The notes: generated from the sequence alone by a model not told the origin. A stretch of 61,740 nt of DNA from Caulobacter sp. (GCA_030678995.1 JAUXTQ010000041.1:1-61740); one strand, 5' to 3'. Shown: positions 9,570 through 18,860, numbered from the stretch's first letter. Numbers and translations are program-made.

Positions 9570-11025
9570 GGGCCATCTCCAGGCCCAGGGCGGCGGCGGT
9601 CTCGGCCACGTCGTCGAAGGGGTGGATGACGCCGGCGATCAGCTGGCCCTGTTCATGCCCCTTTCCGGCCACCACCAGCACGTCGCCCTTTTCCAGCAGG
9701 GCGGCGCCGGCGCGGATGGCTTCGCGGCGGTCGCCGATCTCGCGGGCGCCGGGCGCGGCGGCGAGGATCTCCGCGCGGATCGCCGCGGGGGTCTCGGAGC
9801 GGGGATTGTCGTCGGTGACGATGGCCACGTCGGCCAGCCGCGTGGCGATGCCGCCCATCAGCGGACGCTTGCCGCGATCGCGGTCGCCGCCGGCGCCGAA
9901 GACGACGATCAGCCTGCCCTGCGTATGCGGCCGAAGGGCCTTGAGCACCGTCTCCAGGCCGTCGGGCGTGTGGGCGTAGTCGACATAGGCCTCGCCGCCG
10001 CGCGGGCCGGCGCCGACATGCTGCAGCCGGCCCGGCGCGCCCTGCAGGCGCTCCAGCGCGGCCAGCACGGCGGCGGCGTCCTCCCCCGCGGCGATGCACA
10101 GCCCGGCGGCCGCGAGGGCGTTGTCGGCCTGGAAGGCCCCGGCCAGCGGCAGGCGGATGTCGAAGGACCGGCCCTCATGGGCGATGGTCAGCTGTTGGCC
10201 GTCGGCGACCAGGCGTCGATCTGCCAGACGCAGCCCCTGCCCGGCCTGACCGGTCGACAACAGGGGATGATCCGATCGGGCGGCCGCTTTGGCGAAGACG
10301 GCGTACTGGTCGCTGTCGGCATTGAGCACCGCCGTCTCGCCGGCCGGCAGCAGGTCCTCGAACAGGCGCAGCTTGGCGGCGCGGTAGACGCCCATGGTGC
10401 CGTGATAGTCGAGATGATCCTGGGTCAGGTTGAGGAATCCCGCGGCGGTCAGCGTCACGCCGTCCAGCCGGCGTTGATCGATGCCGTGCGATGACGCCTC
10501 CAGGGCCAGGTGGGTGACGCCCTGGGCGGCCAGGGTCGCCATCAGCTCGGCGACGTCGGCGGCGTCGGGAGTGGTCAGGCCCGGCGGAGTGATCTGGACA
10601 TCGGCGACGCCGGGCGCCGAGACGGTGACGCCCAGGGTTCCCATGCTGGCGGCCTTGCGGCCCAGCCGGGCGAAGATCTGGCGGCAGAAGGTCGCCACGG
10701 AGGTCTTGCCGTTGGTGCCGGTCACGGCGACGCAGACGGCCGGCTGGGCGCCCCAGAAGGCGGCGGCGGCCAGGGCGTAGGCGCGGCGCAGGTCCGTGGC
10801 GTGAACCACCGGAACGGCCGGGTGGCTGACGTCGTCCGGCGCCAGGATCGCCGCGGCGCCGGCGGCGACCGCGCCGTCCACATAGGTGCGGCCGTCAACC
10901 TTCGAGCCCGGCAGGGCGGCAAACAGAAAACCCGGCTTCACCTTGCGGCTGTCGGCCGTCACGCCGGTTATCACCGGATCGGCGCCGGCGTTTCCCTGCA
11001 GGACCTGCGACAGGCGGATGCTCAC
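9562..11025 (-). CDS. murE: UDP-MurNAc-L-alanyl-D-glutamate--2,6-diaminopimelate ligase MurE
   Basis: This ligase adds the third stem-peptide residue. The DNPR signature (VTDDNPRSE) is the one linked to meso-diaminopimelate rather than lysine, as expected for a Gram-negative wall. The P-loop is VTGTNGKTSVATFCRQ, and LEASSHGIDQ and DYAHTPDGLE are also family motifs. The GTG start at 11025 (VSIRLSQVLQG, 487 aa) overlaps the ftsI TGA as GTGA; a longer frame upstream only shadows ftsI. Confidence 0.94.
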   Translation of the reverse strand: MSIRLSQVLQGNAGADPVITGVTADSRKVKPGFLFAALPGSKVDGRTYVDGAVAAGAAAILAPDDVSHPAVPVVHATDLRRAYALAAAAFWGAQPAVCVAVTGTNGKTSVATFCRQIFARLGRKAASMGTLGVTVSAPGVADVQITPPGLTTPDAADVAELMATLAAQGVTHLALEASSHGIDQRRLDGVTLTAAGFLNLTQDHLDYHGTMGVYRAAKLRLFEDLLPAGETAVLNADSDQYAVFAKAAARSDHPLLSTGQAGQGLRLADRRLVADGQQLTIAHEGRSFDIRLPLAGAFQADNALAAAGLCIAAGEDAAAVLAALERLQGAPGRLQHVGAGPRGGEAYVDYAHTPDGLETVLKALRPHTQGRLIVVFGAGGDRDRGKRPLMGGIATRLADVAIVTDDNPRSETPAAIRAEILAAAPGAREIGDRREAIRAGAALLEKGDVLVVAGKGHEQGQLIAGVIHPFDDVAETAAALGLEMAHG

Positions 11026-12791
11026 AGACCGGCCTCCGGCTGGGCGCCCGTGGCGGCGACGGGGGCCGTGGCCCGAGCGGCGATCAGGGTCGGCGGACGC
11101 AGCACGGGCATCTGGCGGCGGTGGACGCGGAGGAACGGCGCGATGCGGTCGATGGTTCGGCCCACCGCCGGGGCGGCGACCCAGCCGCCGGTGCGAACGC
11201 CGCCCTTGGGCTCGTCCAACAGGACCAGCACGAAGTAGCGGTCCGATCCCACCGGACCGTCCGTGGGAAACACCGCTGCGAAAGAGCCGACCTGCTTGTA
11301 GCTGCTGTAGCCGCGTATCGCCGGGTCGTACTTTTCGCCGGTGCCGGTCTTGCCGCCGACCATCAGGCCGGGCGCTTCGGCCTTGCGGCCCGTGCCCTCG
11401 ACGACGTTGCCGCGCATGAGCTGCAGCATGGACAGGGCGGTGGTCTCGCTCATCACCTGCGGCCCCTTGGGCCGGTAGCCCGCCGGCATGGCGCGGATGG
11501 TCAGGGGCACCATCCGGCCGCCGTTGAGAATGGCGCCCATGGCCTGGACCAGCGTCAGCGGCGAAACGTTGATGCCGTGACCGAACGAGACGCTGGCGAT
11601 GTCGTCGTCGTCCCACTTCTTGGGCGTCAGCGGCCGGGCGGACTCGCGAAGTTCCACATCAGCGCGCTTGGTCAGGCCAAGGGCGGCGAAATACTGCGCC
11701 AGCCGGTCGTTGCCGATCGCGTGGGCCAGCAGGGCGGTGCCGATGTTGGACGAGTGGTAGAACACCTCGCGCAGGGTCAGGATGCGGTTGGCGCCGTGGA
11801 AGTCGTGGATGGTGCGGTAGCCGATCTTCAGCGGCTGGCGGGCGTCGTAGGTCGAGTCCGGCGTCGCCACCTTGGTGTCCAGGCCGATGGCCACGGTGAA
11901 AGCCTTGAAGGTCGATCCCATTTCGTAGACCGCCGCGGCGGCGCGGTTGAGCTTCTGGTCCAGCGTGGCGCGCTGCTGGAAGTTGGGGTCGAAGTCCGGC
12001 CAGCTGGCCATGGCGATGATCTCGCCGGTCTGGATGTTGGTGACGATGCCGACCGCGCCGTTCGGATTGTACTGGGTGGCGGCGGCGGCCAGCTCCTCTT
12101 CCAGCGCCGCCTGGACGCGGACGTCGATGGACAGGGCCACCGGCTTGCCCTCGGCCCCGGCCTTGAGGATGTCCTCCTGCAGCGCCAGCTCGGCGCCGGC
12201 CAGGCTCTTGCCGCCCTTTTCCGTGTAGCCGATCAGATGGGCCGCCAGCGGGCCCAGCGGATAGACCCGCCGCTCTTCCTCTTCGAAAATGATCCCCGGC
12301 AGGCCCAGGTCATGCACCCGCGCCTTCTCGGCCGGGGTCAGGCCGCCGATCAGGAAGGCGCGCTTCTTCGCCGCCAGCGCCCGGTCGACCTGCTTCGGGG
12401 TCAGCTGGGGCAGGGCCGCCAGAAGCGCCTTGCGGGTCTCATGCCTGCTCCAGACCTCCTTGGTGTCCAGCGACAGGGAGTAGTGCACCAGGTTGACGGC
12501 CAGCAGCCGGCCTTCGCGGTCGACCAGGTCGGCCCGCTCGGGGGCGCCGGCCGCCGTCCCGCCGCCGCGGCCGGCCCCGGTCATGGTCGCCGACCAGACC
12601 GCGCCGCCGGCCATGACGCAGAAGCCCACCGTGAAGGCGAACAGCACCGCGAAAATGCGGATGCGGGTGTCGTTCTCGGCCCGGCCGTCGGCGTGGGCCC
12701 GCTCGAAGGCGTGCTCGACCCGCCAGACGCGCTCGATGATCCAGCGCCAGAACAGCGGGTATCGATGCGGGGCGAGGTCTGAGATGCTCAT
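11022..12791 (-). CDS. ftsI: Septal peptidoglycan transpeptidase FtsI (PBP3)
   Basis: This class B penicillin-binding protein crosslinks septal peptidoglycan with FtsW. The start at 12791 ([10 protein letters not shown], 589 aa) gives a cytoplasmic N-terminus, one transmembrane segment (about residues 45-67), a PBP dimerisation domain, then the transpeptidase domain. The catalytic Ser is in GSTFKAFTV, the second motif is HSSNIG, and the third is GGKTGTGEK. The ATG overlaps the ftsL TGA by 4 nt. Confidence 0.94.
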   Translation of the reverse strand: MSISDLAPHRYPLFWRWIIERVWRVEHAFERAHADGRAENDTRIRIFAVLFAFTVGFCVMAGGAVWSATMTGAGRGGGTAAGAPERADLVDREGRLLAVNLVHYSLSLDTKEVWSRHETRKALLAALPQLTPKQVDRALAAKKRAFLIGGLTPAEKARVHDLGLPGIIFEEEERRVYPLGPLAAHLIGYTEKGGKSLAGAELALQEDILKAGAEGKPVALSIDVRVQAALEEELAAAATQYNPNGAVGIVTNIQTGEIIAMASWPDFDPNFQQRATLDQKLNRAAAAVYEMGSTFKAFTVAIGLDTKVATPDSTYDARQPLKIGYRTIHDFHGANRILTLREVFYHSSNIGTALLAHAIGNDRLAQYFAALGLTKRADVELRESARPLTPKKWDDDDIASVSFGHGINVSPLTLVQAMGAILNGGRMVPLTIRAMPAGYRPKGPQVMSETTALSMLQLMRGNVVEGTGRKAEAPGLMVGGKTGTGEKYDPAIRGYSSYKQVGSFAAVFPTDGPVGSDRYFVLVLLDEPKGGVRTGGWVAAPAVGRTIDRIAPFLRVHRRQMPVLRPPTLIAARATAPVAATGAQPEAGL

Positions 12792-13153
12792 GGGACCGTC
12801 ACGCCGACCGTCGAGACCGTCAACGCCTGGGGCTGCGGCTGAACGCCCGCCACCTCGGGCAGGGTTTCGACCGTGGCTTCCTGTTTCATCGTCACCGGCG
12901 CCATGGCGAGATAGGCGCGCGACAGACGCTCCAGCCGTTCGGGCTGCTCCAGATGGGCGACCTCGGCTTCCAGCAGGCGGATGCGGGCCTTCTCCTTGGA
13001 GATGCTGGCCTCGACCTGGCCGATCGCGTTGCGCTCGCGGCCAGCCAGGACCTTGGCGAAGTTCACGCTGACCGCCAGCACCAGCAGGGTGGCGCCGAAG
13101 ACGATGTTGAGGGTGCGAAAGCCGCGGATGCGATGGGTGAAGATGTTGCTCAC
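12788..13153 (-). CDS. ftsL: Cell division protein FtsL
   Basis: A small bitopic division protein of 121 aa. It has a short cytoplasmic N-terminus, one transmembrane segment (residues about 14-32, [16 protein letters not shown]), and a periplasmic coiled coil (residues about 40-75) ending in [17 protein letters not shown], which is the FtsL-like pattern. Sequence conservation is low in this family, so position between rsmH and ftsI is the main support. The GTG start at 13153 overlaps the rsmH stop as GTGA. Confidence 0.85.
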   Translation of the reverse strand: MSNIFTHRIRGFRTLNIVFGATLLVLAVSVNFAKVLAGRERNAIGQVEASISKEKARIRLLEAEVAHLEQPERLERLSRAYLAMAPVTMKQEATVETLPEVAGVQPQPQALTVSTVGVTVP

Positions 13154-14088
13154 GCCGCGTCCCTCCAGGCCGGCGCATCCGTGCGGACGCCGGCGCGAAG
13201 CTTGGCCGAACGGGCGCGGGGATTGGCCGCGAGCTCGGCTTCGCCAGGCTCCTTCGCCCCCTTGAACGGTAGTTCGAAGGTCGGCGCGGGTCCGCCCGCC
13301 ACCGGCGGGGCATGACGCGAGCCGCCCGGCAGGTTGCCGGACCGGGCGGTGAAGAAGGCCTTCACGATGCGGTCTTCCAACGAATGGAAGGTTACCACGG
13401 CGAGACGGCCGCCCGTTTTCAGGATGCGCTCGGCGGCGGCGAGGCCGGTTTCCAGCTCCGTCAGCTCCTCGTTGACCGCGATGCGCAGGGCCTGAAAGGT
13501 CTTGGTCGCCGGATGGGTCTTGGCCCCTCGCCGGCCGCCCAGCGCCCGTTCGACCACCTCGGCCAGGTCGATGGTCCGCTCGAACAGGCGCTCGGCGCGG
13601 CGGCGGACCAGGAAGGAGGCGATGCGGCGGCTTTCGCGCTCCTCGCCATACAGCCAGATGATCCGCGCCAGCTCGTCCTTTTCCAGGGTGTTGACCAGGT
13701 CAGCGGCGGTCGGACCCTTGTCGCTCATGCGCATGTCCAGCGGACCGTCGCGCATGAAGGAAAAGCCGCGCTCCGCCTCGTCCAGCTGCATCGAGGAGAC
13801 GCCGATATCGAGGGCCACGCCGTCCACCGAGGCGTCATCGAAATGGTCGCCCATCTCCGAGAAGCGGGCCTCGATCAGTTTGAACCGGCCCGTCGCCTCC
13901 AGCGGCCGCGCGAAGCGGCGGGCCGACGGGTCGCGGTCGAGGGCCACGACCTGGGCCCCGGAATCGAGAAAGGCGCGAGCGTAGCCGCCCGCGCCGAAGG
14001 TGCCGTCGATGATGATCTGGCCTGGTCCTGGCCGCAGGACCCCGGTCACTTCGTCGAGGAGAACCGAAAGGTGCGGCGCGCCGCTCAT
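13150..14088 (-). CDS. rsmH: 16S rRNA (cytosine(1402)-N4)-methyltransferase RsmH (MraW)
   Basis: This SAM-dependent enzyme methylates N4 of C1402 in 16S rRNA. It has 312 aa. The N-terminal HLSVLLDEV and [14 protein letters not shown] form the SAM site. [18 protein letters not shown] and GPLDMRMS are family signatures, and [11 protein letters not shown] plus [13 protein letters not shown] follow. [12 protein letters not shown] near residue 225 is the conserved C-terminal block. It overlaps mraZ by 4 nt (ATGA). Confidence 0.95.
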   Translation of the reverse strand: MSGAPHLSVLLDEVTGVLRPGPGQIIIDGTFGAGGYARAFLDSGAQVVALDRDPSARRFARPLEATGRFKLIEARFSEMGDHFDDASVDGVALDIGVSSMQLDEAERGFSFMRDGPLDMRMSDKGPTAADLVNTLEKDELARIIWLYGEERESRRIASFLVRRRAERLFERTIDLAEVVERALGGRRGAKTHPATKTFQALRIAVNEELTELETGLAAAERILKTGGRLAVVTFHSLEDRIVKAFFTARSGNLPGGSRHAPPVAGGPAPTFELPFKGAKEPGEAELAANPRARSAKLRAGVRTDAPAWRDAA

Positions 14089-14552
14089 TCGGCGGCCCCC
14101 GTCAGGCGCGCGCGCTGGGCGGCGCGGAGCTGGACAAGGCCCGTCCGGGCCGTCTCGCGGGCGGCGGCGCGGTGCGCCTGGAAGGCGTCGCGGGTCCAGA
14201 TCTGGAAGCGGTCGCCCATACCGACCACCGACACCCAGTCAGTGAGGCCGAACATGTCGCACAGGGCGGGCGGCAGGGTGATGCGGCCGGCGTCGTCGAA
14301 GGACAGCCGCGCCATGCCGCCATAGACGCTGGTTTCGAGGGCGGTGCGCAGGGGGTCGCCGAACGGAAGCTCCTCGATCAGCCCGACGTAACGATCGAAC
14401 AAGGCTTTGCCGCCACCCTCCAGGCAGTCGGCCTCGATCGAGGGAAAGCAGAACACGCCGTCGAACGGCTGGCCGACGGCGGCGCGGAAGTCATGCGGCA
14501 CAACGATGCGCCGCTTGCTGTCCAGCTGCTTTTCAAAGGTCGACAGGAACAC
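14085..14552 (-). CDS. mraZ: Transcriptional regulator MraZ
   Basis: MraZ is a SpoVT/AbrB-like DNA-binding protein that usually represses its own dcw operon. Two copies of the MraZ fold are visible: residues about 1-60 ([19 protein letters not shown]) and about 70-125 ([18 protein letters not shown]). The family begins M-F-L-x-x-x-E, so the GTG at 14552 is preferred, giving 155 aa. A TTG at 14582 preceded by GGAAGGGG is an alternative that would add ten residues. First gene of the operon. Confidence 0.9.
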   Translation of the reverse strand: MFLSTFEKQLDSKRRIVVPHDFRAAVGQPFDGVFCFPSIEADCLEGGGKALFDRYVGLIEELPFGDPLRTALETSVYGGMARLSFDDAGRITLPPALCDMFGLTDWVSVVGMGDRFQIWTRDAFQAHRAAARETARTGLVQLRAAQRARLTGAAE

Positions 14553-14602
14553 GTCGCCCAGCCCCCGGCCCAACGTCGCCAACCCCTTCCGGCGACAGCA
14601 AC

Positions 14603-14627
14603 TGGGTTAACATGGGATGAAATGGGA
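14603..14627 (+). promoter_or_regulatory. Candidate MraZ operator: three TGGGN repeats
   Basis: Three TGGG words start at 14603, 14613 and 14623, so the pattern is TGGGN-N5-TGGGN-N5-TGGGN with exactly 10-bp (one helical turn) spacing. It lies about 50 bp upstream of the mraZ start. E. coli MraZ is known to bind TGGGN direct repeats at this spacing upstream of mraZ. Here the repeats read on the strand opposite to the gene. I see no convincing -35/-10 pair; TAGAAT on the minus strand near 14648-14653 is only a weak -10 candidate. Confidence 0.6.
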
Positions 14628-14802
14628 GGCAATGACACCGGAGACAGATTCTACGCGAATACAACTATGTCGCACAGGACAACGATCAATGTCCGCGGGG
14701 CATCAACAGAACATACATGGAACGCGTTAATAATAACGGGGATAACTGGCTCGTCCCCAGTCTAGTGGGCGCCGCAATGTCGCCTCGGTGGGAAAATGAA
14801 AG

Positions 14803-15216
14803 CGGATCAGACGGCCTGTAAGCCGGGTTCTGTGCCAACGCCCTTGCGGACGCGCGGCGATCATTCCTCTGGACCGGCCATTGCTGACCGGTTCTCGCGA
14901 CCAACCCGGATCCCTCGGACCGGCGACGGTCCTGCCCCGCAGTATCCCCCAATCGCTTAGGGGACACACGGCGCGCGGGATCCCTATTCGGTCTTGCTCC
15001 AGGCGGGGCTTGCCATGCCGTCCGTGTTGCCACGTCCGCGGTGGGCTCTTACCCCACCCTTTCACCCTTCCCGCCGCCGAAGCGGAGGAGGTTTGCTTTC
15101 TGTGGCGCTATCCCTCGGGTCACCCCGGGCGGGCGTTACCCGCCGCCTTGTCGCCGTGGAGCCCGGACTTTCCTCGACCCCCGAAGGAGCCGCGACCGCC
15201 CGGCCGTCTGATCCGC
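14803..15216 (-). ncRNA. rnpB: RNase P RNA (bacterial A type)
   Basis: This is the catalytic RNA of RNase P, which matures tRNA 5' ends. Read on the minus strand, the 5' end begins GCGGATCAGACGGCC and pairs with GGCCGTCTGATCCGC at the 3' end to form helix P1. The universally conserved GAGGAAAGTCCGGGCTCC is at 15175-15158, and ACAGAACCCGGCTTAC at 14833-14818. AGAGGAATGATCGCCGCG at 14870-14853 is the typical alphaproteobacterial segment. The exact termini are uncertain by a few bases. Confidence 0.95.
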
Positions 15217-15255
15217 GGAGACAGATGGGCGAAGGCGGCGGTGGGGTCAATGGAA

Positions 15256-15285
15256 AGGGACAGACACCTTGAGGTGTCTGTCCCT
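15256..15285. repeat. Perfect GGGACAGACACC palindrome, copy 1
   Basis: AGGGACAGACACC (15256-15268) and GGTGTCTGTCCCT (15273-15285) form a perfect hairpin with TTGA between them. It lies 5 bp after the amidase stop codon. On the minus strand the stem is followed by TTTCC, so it may end transcription before rnpB. A second copy is at 47963-47989, which makes it a dispersed element rather than a gene-specific terminator. Confidence 0.75.
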
Positions 15286-15290
15286 GAGCG

Positions 15291-16019
15291 TCAGCCCGCC
15301 GCCGCCCGCAGCACCGCCATCAGCCGCGCCCGCGTCAGGCCGTCTGCTACGCCATCGATACGGCTCTGGACCCAGTGGCGCTGGAAGGCGGTGACCACCT
15401 CGCGGGTGGCGGCGTCGAACTTGCCGGACGGCGCACAGTCGTAGCCCAGCCGGGTCAGGCCGGCCTGCAGGGCGAACACCCCGACGCCCTCGGCCCCCTC
15501 GATCAGAGGGTCGCCCGGCGCCGGATCGGCCTCGGCCCAGACGCCGTGGCCGGCCTCGGCCAGGCGCTTCCACGGAAACAGTTCGCCCGGATCCTGCTTG
15601 CGGCCCGGGGCGACGTCGGCGTGGCCAATGATGCGGCTGTCCTCGATGCTCCAGCGGCCGCGGATGTCGGCCAGCAGGGCGATGACGGCGGCGATCTGGG
15701 CCTCGGGAAAGGGCCGGTAGCCGAACTCGTGACCGGGATTGACGATCTCGATGCCGATCGAGGCGTGGTTGACCCCCTCCTCGCCCTTCCAGAACGAACG
15801 GCCGGCGTGCCAGGCGCGGCGCTCTTCCGCCACCAGCCGGAAGATCCGCCCGTCCTCCTCGACCAGGTAGTGCGACGAGACCTTCGCTTCCGGATCGCAC
15901 AGCCGGGCCAGCGCCGCTTCGCCTGTCTGCATGCCGGTGTAATGCAGCACCAGCATGTCCGGGACCTTGGTCCGGGCGTCGAAGTTCGGCGACGGAGCCT
16001 CGATGATATCCAGCGTCAT
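15291..16019 (-). CDS. N-acetylmuramoyl-L-alanine amidase with C-terminal peptidoglycan-binding domain (AmpD/AmiD-like)
   Basis: This zinc amidase cleaves the bond between MurNAc and L-Ala in peptidoglycan or anhydro-muropeptides. It has 242 aa. The amidase_2 domain covers residues about 20-155: the first zinc His is in LVLHYTGM, the other ligands are in IIGHADVAPGRKQDPGELFPW, and NHASIGIEIVNPG holds the conserved Glu. Residues about 175-240 resemble the PGBD1 peptidoglycan-binding fold. No signal peptide is obvious, so a cytoplasmic recycling role is possible. The start overlaps the DMT gene stop. Confidence 0.88.
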   Translation of the reverse strand: MTLDIIEAPSPNFDARTKVPDMLVLHYTGMQTGEAALARLCDPEAKVSSHYLVEEDGRIFRLVAEERRAWHAGRSFWKGEEGVNHASIGIEIVNPGHEFGYRPFPEAQIAAVIALLADIRGRWSIEDSRIIGHADVAPGRKQDPGELFPWKRLAEAGHGVWAEADPAPGDPLIEGAEGVGVFALQAGLTRLGYDCAPSGKFDAATREVVTAFQRHWVQSRIDGVADGLTRARLMAVLRAAAG

Positions 16020-16909
16020 TGCACCCGGTTCCGCATCAACAGCAGCAGCGGCATCACATGATTGGGCCGCAGCGCCACGATCAGCACCCCGGCCAGCGCC
16101 AGGGCGGCGCCGAGGGCCATTCTGCCATCGAAATGGTCATGGGTGACAAGCACGCCGAGAATGATCGTGAACAGAGGTGTCATCAGAACCAGCGGAGAGA
16201 TCAGCGTCGCCTCGTACTTCTGGATCAGGCCGTAGTAGGCGGTGTGGGCGATCACCGAGATGACGATGGCCGAGTAGAGCACCGCCCCCAGGAACGGCCA
16301 GCCGGCGGCCAGGGCGGCGGTCCACTGGCCATGTTCGCTGACCGCGCTGACGCCCAGCAGCGGCAGGGCCGAGGTGAAGCCGACCCAGGCCTGGAACTGC
16401 AAGGGTTTGACGCCCTCCATCTGCTTCATCATTACCGCGCCGAGGGATCCGGCCAGGGCCGCGGCCGCGACCAGCCACAGGCCGGTGGACATGGCCATGC
16501 CCTCGGGCCGCCACATCACCGTCACCGCGCCGGCCAGGGTCAGGGCCATGCCGATACCCCGCCGCCAGCGGACCTGTTCGCCAAGCATGAGCATCGACAG
16601 CACCGTGGTCATCGGCACGCCCAGTTGGATGACGATCGAGGCGGCCGAGGGGCTGGCCGTCTTCAGGGCCATGAACATCAGGGCGAAGTTGGCCCCGCCG
16701 ATCAGCTGGCAGACGACGATCATCCGCCACAGGGGCCGGGGCGCCGGCAGCAGCCACGGCAGGGTGCAGAGCATCACCACCATGAACCGCGCCCCGGCAT
16801 AGAACAGCGGCGGCACGCCCCAGTGGGCGATGACGATCTTGCTGACGATGGTGTTGGTGGCCCAGACGAAACACATCAGCACGAGCAGGGCGAAATCGCG
16901 GAGGGCCAT
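16016..16909 (-). CDS. DMT superfamily (EamA) transporter
   Basis: A 297-aa membrane protein with about ten hydrophobic segments in two EamA-type halves. The first begins FALLVLMCFVWATNTIVSKI, and the second around residue 150 with GLWLVAAAALAGSLGAVMMK. These proteins usually export small metabolites or amino acids; the substrate cannot be read from the sequence. The stop overlaps the amidase start by 4 nt (ATGA), suggesting co-expression, perhaps of recycling functions. Confidence 0.85.
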   Translation of the reverse strand: MALRDFALLVLMCFVWATNTIVSKIVIAHWGVPPLFYAGARFMVVMLCTLPWLLPAPRPLWRMIVVCQLIGGANFALMFMALKTASPSAASIVIQLGVPMTTVLSMLMLGEQVRWRRGIGMALTLAGAVTVMWRPEGMAMSTGLWLVAAAALAGSLGAVMMKQMEGVKPLQFQAWVGFTSALPLLGVSAVSEHGQWTAALAAGWPFLGAVLYSAIVISVIAHTAYYGLIQKYEATLISPLVLMTPLFTIILGVLVTHDHFDGRMALGAALALAGVLIVALRPNHVMPLLLLMRNRVQ

Positions 16910-16963
16910 GGGCGACCTCTAGTCCCGTTTCGTGACGGAAGGCGAGCGTCGGTTGCGGAAATT

Positions 16964-17560
16964 TCAGCCGGGCCGCCGCCGGGTGAAGCGCAGGGCCGTC
17001 CGTGTGTCGGAAAAGGCGCAGACCTTGTTATCGACCAGGCCGTGGGCCTTGGCGGCGGCCATCACCTCCACGTCCTTCACCTTCAGCAGCTTGCCTTTCA
17101 GGGAGACGATCCACAGCGCGCCGCGCTCGGCCAGCATGGGGATCAGATCCGGAATTCGCGCCAGGTCTTCGGCGCTGTCGGCGCTGTAGATAAGGATATC
17201 CAGTTCGCTGAATTTGTTCGACAAACTGGCGCGGCCAGCCAGTTCGGCGGCGAAATCCGGATCGTCAAGATTGAGGATGGCGGCCCGCATCCCGGCCTTC
17301 ACCCCCAGCTTGTCGAGCCGTCCGGGCGGATTGAGGATCGCCTGCGCCCAGCGGCCGGCCTGGACCTCGCCCAGGGTGAACCGCGCGCCGTCGGCCAGGA
17401 CCAGGTCGGGCCCCTCGGCCGTGAGGCCCTTCAGCGCCTCGCCTTCGAACACCCGCCGCGTGGCGCCGCGAAAGATCAGCCTGGGCGACTCCCACTGCAG
17501 CCGGCCGACCTCAACAGCGCCGCCGATCCGGGCCGGTATCGCGTCGACGTCCTTGCCCAT
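16964..17560 (-). CDS. DUF3052-like protein
   Basis: A soluble 198-aa protein. The C-terminal half (residues about 90-195) fits the DUF3052 pattern: LGVKAGMRAAILNL, DILIYSADSAEDLARIPDL, GALWIVSLKGK, and the end LVDNKVCAFSDTRTALRF. The N-terminal 80 residues are less familiar. The function of the family is not known. The ATG at 17560 overlaps the stop of the upstream lipoprotein gene. Confidence 0.7.
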   Translation of the reverse strand: MGKDVDAIPARIGGAVEVGRLQWESPRLIFRGATRRVFEGEALKGLTAEGPDLVLADGARFTLGEVQAGRWAQAILNPPGRLDKLGVKAGMRAAILNLDDPDFAAELAGRASLSNKFSELDILIYSADSAEDLARIPDLIPMLAERGALWIVSLKGKLLKVKDVEVMAAAKAHGLVDNKVCAFSDTRTALRFTRRRPG

Positions 17561-18063
17561 CAGACCTGGGTTCCTCCGCCCAGCTTGCGGCAGGTGTCAG
17601 CGAAGGCGCGGCGCATGGCTTCAGGCGGCGACTCCACTGGCCCGAAGGTCTGGGCGCCGTAGCTGGCGGCGATCGGCCGGCCGCTCTCGAGGGCCGCCAG
17701 CAACGGCTCCTCGATCGGCCCGGTCGCCTTGACGAACGGCCCCTTCGGCCCGTCGGCGGCCACCGCCACCAGGGCGAAGGCATCGTCGCCCGCGCCAACC
17801 GAAAGGCGCTCCTCGCTGCCGATCGGCCGGAAGACGGGTGCGGCGACCAGGAAACCCTCGCCGCGGGCGCAGACCAGGCGAAGCGGCGCCTCGGCTGTTT
17901 CCGCATCGGTCAGCCAGGCCATCTCAACGCTGTTCTTGCCGATGGCGAAGGCCCAGTGCGGCGCGGTCGGGGCCGGCGGCGCCTTGGTCGCCGGCGGCGG
18001 CGCGGGCGCCTCGCAGGCCGCCACCATCAGGCCCGCCAGACCGATCAGAGCCGTCCGCATCAT
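17560..18063 (-). CDS. Hypothetical lipoprotein
   Basis: A 167-aa protein with a lipoprotein signal: hydrophobic TALIGLAGLMVAAC, with lipobox LMVAAC at residues about 13-18, then a proline-rich linker (EAPAPPPATKAPPAPTAP). The rest has no motif that I recognise. The ATG at 18063 overlaps the upstream enoyl-CoA hydratase stop (TGATG); adjacent in-frame GTG and ATG codons make the exact start uncertain by one residue. Confidence 0.75.
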   Translation of the reverse strand: MMRTALIGLAGLMVAACEAPAPPPATKAPPAPTAPHWAFAIGKNSVEMAWLTDAETAEAPLRLVCARGEGFLVAAPVFRPIGSEERLSVGAGDDAFALVAVAADGPKGPFVKATGPIEEPLLAALESGRPIAASYGAQTFGPVESPPEAMRRAFADTCRKLGGGTQV

Positions 18064-18860
18064 CACCGCCCCTTGAAGACCGCCGGACGCTTCTCAAGCA
18101 AGGCGTCGACGCCCTCCATGTGGTCCTCCGTCAGGTGGCAGATGGCCTGGGAGGCGGCGCTCATTTCCAGCAGGGTGTCGTAGCTGGTGCTCTGGCCGTG
18201 CTTCAGCAGCGCCTTGGCCAGGCGCAGCGCGTGCGGCGGCTGCTGGGCGATCTTTTCGGCCATGGCCATGGCCTCGTCCATCAAGGTCTCGGCGGGGACC
18301 ACCCGGCTGACCAGGCCCCAGTCGCAGGCGGTCTGGGCGTCGATGACGTCGCCGGTGAACAGCAGCTCGGACGCGCGGCTCATGCCGATGGTCCGCGGCA
18401 GCAGCCAGGCGCCGCCGTCACCGGGGATCAGGCCCAGCTTGAGGAAGGTGACCCCCAGCTTGGCCCCTTCGGCCGCGATGCGGATGTCGGTCATGCAGGC
18501 CACGTCGCAGCCCAGGCCGATGGCCGCGCCGTTGACCGCGGCGATCGACGGGACCTCCAGGCCGTAGATCGACCGGACGATGCGGTGGATGTTGTTGCGG
18601 TAGTTCTCGCGGATGCCCACAGCGCTGCCGCTGAAGGCCCCTTCGCGGGACTTCATGGCCTTGACGTTGCCGCCGGCGGAGAAGGCCCGGCCGGCGCCGG
18701 TCAGGATCACGCAGCGCACGTCGGTGTCGGCGTTGATCGAGGCGCAGACGCCGGCGACCTGATCGCCATCGCCCGGCGCGCCCAGGGCGTTCATCGCGTC
18801 GGGCCGGTTGATGGTCAGGATGGCGACATGGCCGCGCTTCTCGGTGGTGATCAGGCTCAT
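18063..18860 (-). CDS. Enoyl-CoA hydratase/isomerase family protein
   Basis: A crotonase-fold protein of 265 aa that probably hydrates or isomerises an enoyl-CoA in beta-oxidation-like metabolism. The oxyanion-hole segments are GRAFSAGGNVKAM (near residue 65) and AAVNGAAIGLGCDVACMTDIR (near residue 110). LKLGLIPGDGGAWLLPR near residue 140 lacks the usual Glu at one catalytic position (GDGG), so the reaction cannot be assigned with certainty. The start MSLITTEKRG at 18860 was chosen; upstream is repeat sequence. Confidence 0.88.
   Translation of the reverse strand: MSLITTEKRGHVAILTINRPDAMNALGAPGDGDQVAGVCASINADTDVRCVILTGAGRAFSAGGNVKAMKSREGAFSGSAVGIRENYRNNIHRIVRSIYGLEVPSIAAVNGAAIGLGCDVACMTDIRIAAEGAKLGVTFLKLGLIPGDGGAWLLPRTIGMSRASELLFTGDVIDAQTACDWGLVSRVVPAETLMDEAMAMAEKIAQQPPHALRLAKALLKHGQSTSYDTLLEMSAASQAICHLTEDHMEGVDALLEKRPAVFKGR

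Noticed and set aside
14641..14700. Promoter for mraZ from TAGAAT
   Set aside because: The -10-like hexamer has no -35 partner at 16-18 bp, so it was not listed as a feature.
15062..15250. Small open frames within 14803-15216
   Set aside because: The segment is fully explained by RNase P RNA with conserved core motifs and P1 pairing.
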